Part shown: piece by piece, positions 23,770 to 25,343 of the stretch
Position numbering within the stretch: position 1 is the stretch's first letter
Layout of the letters: each line of letters starts with the position of its first letter
Origin: Lachnoclostridium sp. UBA6558
GTDB lineage: Bacteria; Bacillota; Clostridia; Lachnospirales; Lachnospiraceae
Assembly: GCA_002434335.1 (NCBI GenBank)
Contig: DJJW01000022.1
Span: 67,803 to 93,145, forward strand
Reading direction: 5' to 3'
Length of the DNA stretch: 25,343 nucleotides
Position numbers and translations under genes: made by a program
Notes under the pieces: generated by a model
Told to the model about the DNA's origin: nothing
Seen by the model: the letters and a program-made list of their open reading frames with translations, nothing else
The model's database searches: none

Positions 23770-23808
23770 ACACCACCAAGCTGAGATTTTTTCTCTGTTT
23801 GGTGGTGT
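23770..23808 (-). terminator. Hairpin terminator after immunity-like gene B
   Basis: Minus strand: ACACCACCAAAC pairs with GCTTGGTGGTGT, followed by TCTAGAATAAT. It lies 20 nt after the stop of the gene at 23829. Compared with the hairpin at 22138-22178, a central T-A pair is replaced by A-T, so the fold is kept while the sequence changes. Confidence 0.6.
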
Positions 23809-23828
23809 ATACGAATTGGAAATATTTT

Positions 23829-24107
23829 TTAATGTATTATTATGTTTTTTTTCAAAGCATATTCATTGATTCTTTTTATCAAATTTTCTCTATATACAGC
23901 TTCAGCCGCATGGATTTCACGTTCTCCTTCTTCATCCTCATATTCAGGAAATATGATAAAGTTTGTCTGATCCATTTTTTTTATTATATATTCGTTTCCC
24001 TCAAACTCACCATTTCTAACATGATATGAAGTTATAAAATTCATTATTTCCTCATACAATTCTTGTGTATTAATTTCTGATTGCAAAAATTCTTCCATTA
24101 CGTTCAT
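23829..24107 (-). CDS. Putative immunity protein of toxin cassette B
   Basis: A 92-residue acidic, soluble protein: MNVMEEFLQSEINTQELYEE, then IMNFITSYHVRNGEFEGNEY, IIKKMDQTNFIIFPEYEDEE and a helical C terminus with AAEAVYRENLIKRINEYALK. The family is not recognised, and it is unrelated by eye to the cassette A immunity-like protein. Its ATG lies 17 nt past the stop of toxin domain B with AGGAGG 8 nt upstream; a terminator hairpin follows. By layout it is a cytoplasmic antitoxin for domain B. The frame is intact. Confidence 0.7.
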   Translation of the reverse strand: MNVMEEFLQSEINTQELYEEIMNFITSYHVRNGEFEGNEYIIKKMDQTNFIIFPEYEDEEGEREIHAAEAVYRENLIKRINEYALKKNIIIH

Positions 24108-24124
24108 ATTTTTTACCTCCTGGT

Positions 24125-24524
24125 CTATTTAACTGGATATGCGCTAAGCATTCCACCATCTTCTGAAATAACTATTTTAATTAACGTTTCACCTTTTGTA
24201 CCAACTTCTTTTCCAGGATCAATTACAATTTGATAGCTTTGTTGTCCCAATTTTTGTTAATCCATTGTCGGCTATTGATTGAACTTTTCCATTGCTCATA
24301 GCATCCTTTAATATTACTTCAGCTGCTTCTTTTGTATCTCCTAAAAATTTTGCACCCTTACCACCACTGGAAGATATATGTTTGGGTTTAACATAAGATA
24401 AATTAATATCAAAATTATTTAATGCTTTCTGTCCTTGTTTAACAATATCATCAACAATTTTTGATCCACCTTTAACAGCGTCACCCGCCCCCTCAGGTGG
24501 AGTACTGAGGTATCCGACGAACGG
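24125..24524 (-). pseudogene. Polymorphic-toxin C-terminal domain B, frameshifted
   Basis: The minus strand reads PFVGYLSTPPEGAGDAVKGG, then KHISSSGGKGAKFLGDTKEA, AEVILKDAMSNGKVQSIADN and GLTKIG. A one-base shift near 24243-24248 follows, after which QQSYQIVIDPGKEVGTKGET and LIKIVISEDGGMLSAYPVK continue to a TAG at 24125. The KH start, the amphipathic helix and the final strand pair ending in SAYP resemble small RNase-type toxin domains of the barnase/RelE-like (BECR) group; this is inference from pattern only. Without the shift it would be a normal toxin tip of about 130 residues. It has no start codon and meets the IS110 end at about 24525. Confidence 0.6.
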
Positions 24525-24542
24525 TAAAAATCTTTATTCAAT

Positions 24543-24569
24543 AAAAAAATTATAGCACGTCTTTGTGCT
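24543..24569. terminator. Terminator at the IS110 3' end, copy B
   Basis: AGCAC (24554-24558) and GTGCT (24565-24569) with seven A on one side (24543-24549) and GTTTTT on the other. Same structure and place as in copy A, just beyond the transposase stop. Confidence 0.6.
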
Positions 24570-24573
24570 GTTT

Positions 24574-25343
24574 TTAAATAGAAAAATTACTGTTCTTCTT
24601 CTCGATTCGGTTCCCGATATTCCGTCTTATTTTCATCATTCCGTACACAATGTTTACCAAACGACGCATAATGCAGACCAATGCCTGAGACTTTGTCTTT
24701 CCTTCACCGATTTTTCGCATGTAATAGTCATAAAATACCGGATGATTGGGCATTCCGTTCTTTGGTCTGGACACCATGGTTACCGCCAGGAAATAAAACA
24801 GTCCATGTAACTGGCGGTTTCCTTGTCTGGAGCTTTGCTCCTTGCCTTTTCCTGCAGAACTGAACTTTACAGGTGCCACTCCTGCAAATCTTGCCAGTTT
24901 TCTGCACTTGGGAATCTTCGAATATCTCCGATTTCTGCAATCAGCTTACTGGCTACGGAAGTTCCAATTCCCGGCATACTGGTCAGTTTATAATCAAAAC
25001 TAAGCAGGATTTTTTCGATTTCTTGATCAAGCCCCGCTAATTCTTCTTTCTGATGTTCCAAGTCCCGTCCCAGACTTCTTGTGATAAAATCTCTGGATTC
25101 CTGATATTCCCGAAAGGTATTTCCATCATTCTGAACACAGTCCAGAATCAACTCTGCTTTATCTTTCTTGGCAATACGGGATATTTCCTTAAATTCGATT
25201 GTTAGGTCTTCTGCTGTCTTTCCCTGCAAATGAACAGGAGATGGATAGGTTTTCCAGAAATACATGGCACATTTTCCGTCTATTTCGCTGAAAAACTTAC
25301 TATAGCTGGGATATGCCATGGATATCTGCTCATGGAGTCCGTT
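24574..25343 (-). pseudogene. IS110-family transposase, frameshifted and cut by the right edge
   Basis: Two overlapping minus-strand frames give one protein. The first (from beyond 25343 to about 24900) has YFWKTYPSPVHLQGKTAEDL, the coiled LGRDLEHQKEELAGLDQEIE region and the IS110 C-terminal signature SMPGIGTSVASKLIAEIGDI, then RRFPSAEN. The second (from about 24897) resumes KLARFAGVAPVKFSSAGKGK and QSSRQGNRQLHGLFYFLAVT to the end. Adding one A in the run at about 24898-24901 restores a single frame. The PGIG...EIGD...RF and S..G....R..GNR..... motifs identify IS110 (Transposase_20). The N-terminal DEDD domain lies outside the window. No terminal inverted repeats are seen, as usual for this family. 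Confidence 0.85.

Overview
The window reads as chromosomal DNA of an anaerobic, spore-former-type Firmicute, most likely a Lachnospiraceae (Clostridium cluster XIVa) member. The reasons are modest GC with AT-rich intergenic DNA, strong AGGAGG-type ribosome sites, an oxygen-independent cobalamin pathway of the CbiK/CbiMNQO type, an AraC-controlled sugar ABC locus and IS110 remnants. The genus is inference.

Positions 1-12040 (minus strand): one long cobalamin operon. A sigma-A-type promoter (12009-12037) leads into a cobalamin riboswitch (about 11824-11986) and a probable riboswitch-controlled terminator (11671-11731). The genes follow in the order cbiM, cbiN, cbiQ, cbiO (cobalt uptake), cbiK (cobalt insertion), cbiL, cbiD, cbiF, cbiG, cbiH, cbiJ, cbiET and the start of cbiA, which runs off the left edge. 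Together they import Co2+, insert it into sirohydrochlorin and carry out most methylation, ring-contraction and reduction steps to the cobyrinic acid stage. cbiC and the late genes are not in view. Two unrelated minisatellites (18 bp and 17 bp units) flank cbiD, and a structured dispersed repeat lies upstream of cbiK.

Positions 12040-12850: a long perfect-stem hairpin and a small unrecognised gene with its own good promoter.

Positions 12850-20950: a carbohydrate locus. A binding lipoprotein and two permeases (minus strand, strong promoter, roughly 330-nt leader with two palindromes) take up a sugar or sugar derivative. A plus-strand AraC regulator sits divergent to two Gfo/Idh/MocA dehydrogenases and a TIM-barrel sugar isomerase/epimerase, which probably catabolise it. 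No ABC ATPase is encoded here, so a shared one is expected elsewhere.

Positions 21000-25343: an accessory graveyard. On the minus strand, two cassettes each consist of an IS110-family transposase 3' end, a decayed polymorphic-toxin C-terminal domain, an intact small immunity-like gene and a hairpin terminator. The toxin parts are broken (two in-frame stops in one, a frameshift in the other) while the immunity-like genes are open. Both toxin parts start with nearly the same short peptide (PF-V/I-G/A-YLSTPPEG), and the two terminators differ by a compensatory base-pair change. Further IS110 and IS21-like debris and a plus-strand pseudogene with one stop codon fill the rest. This orphan toxin/immunity array is the most interesting part of the window.
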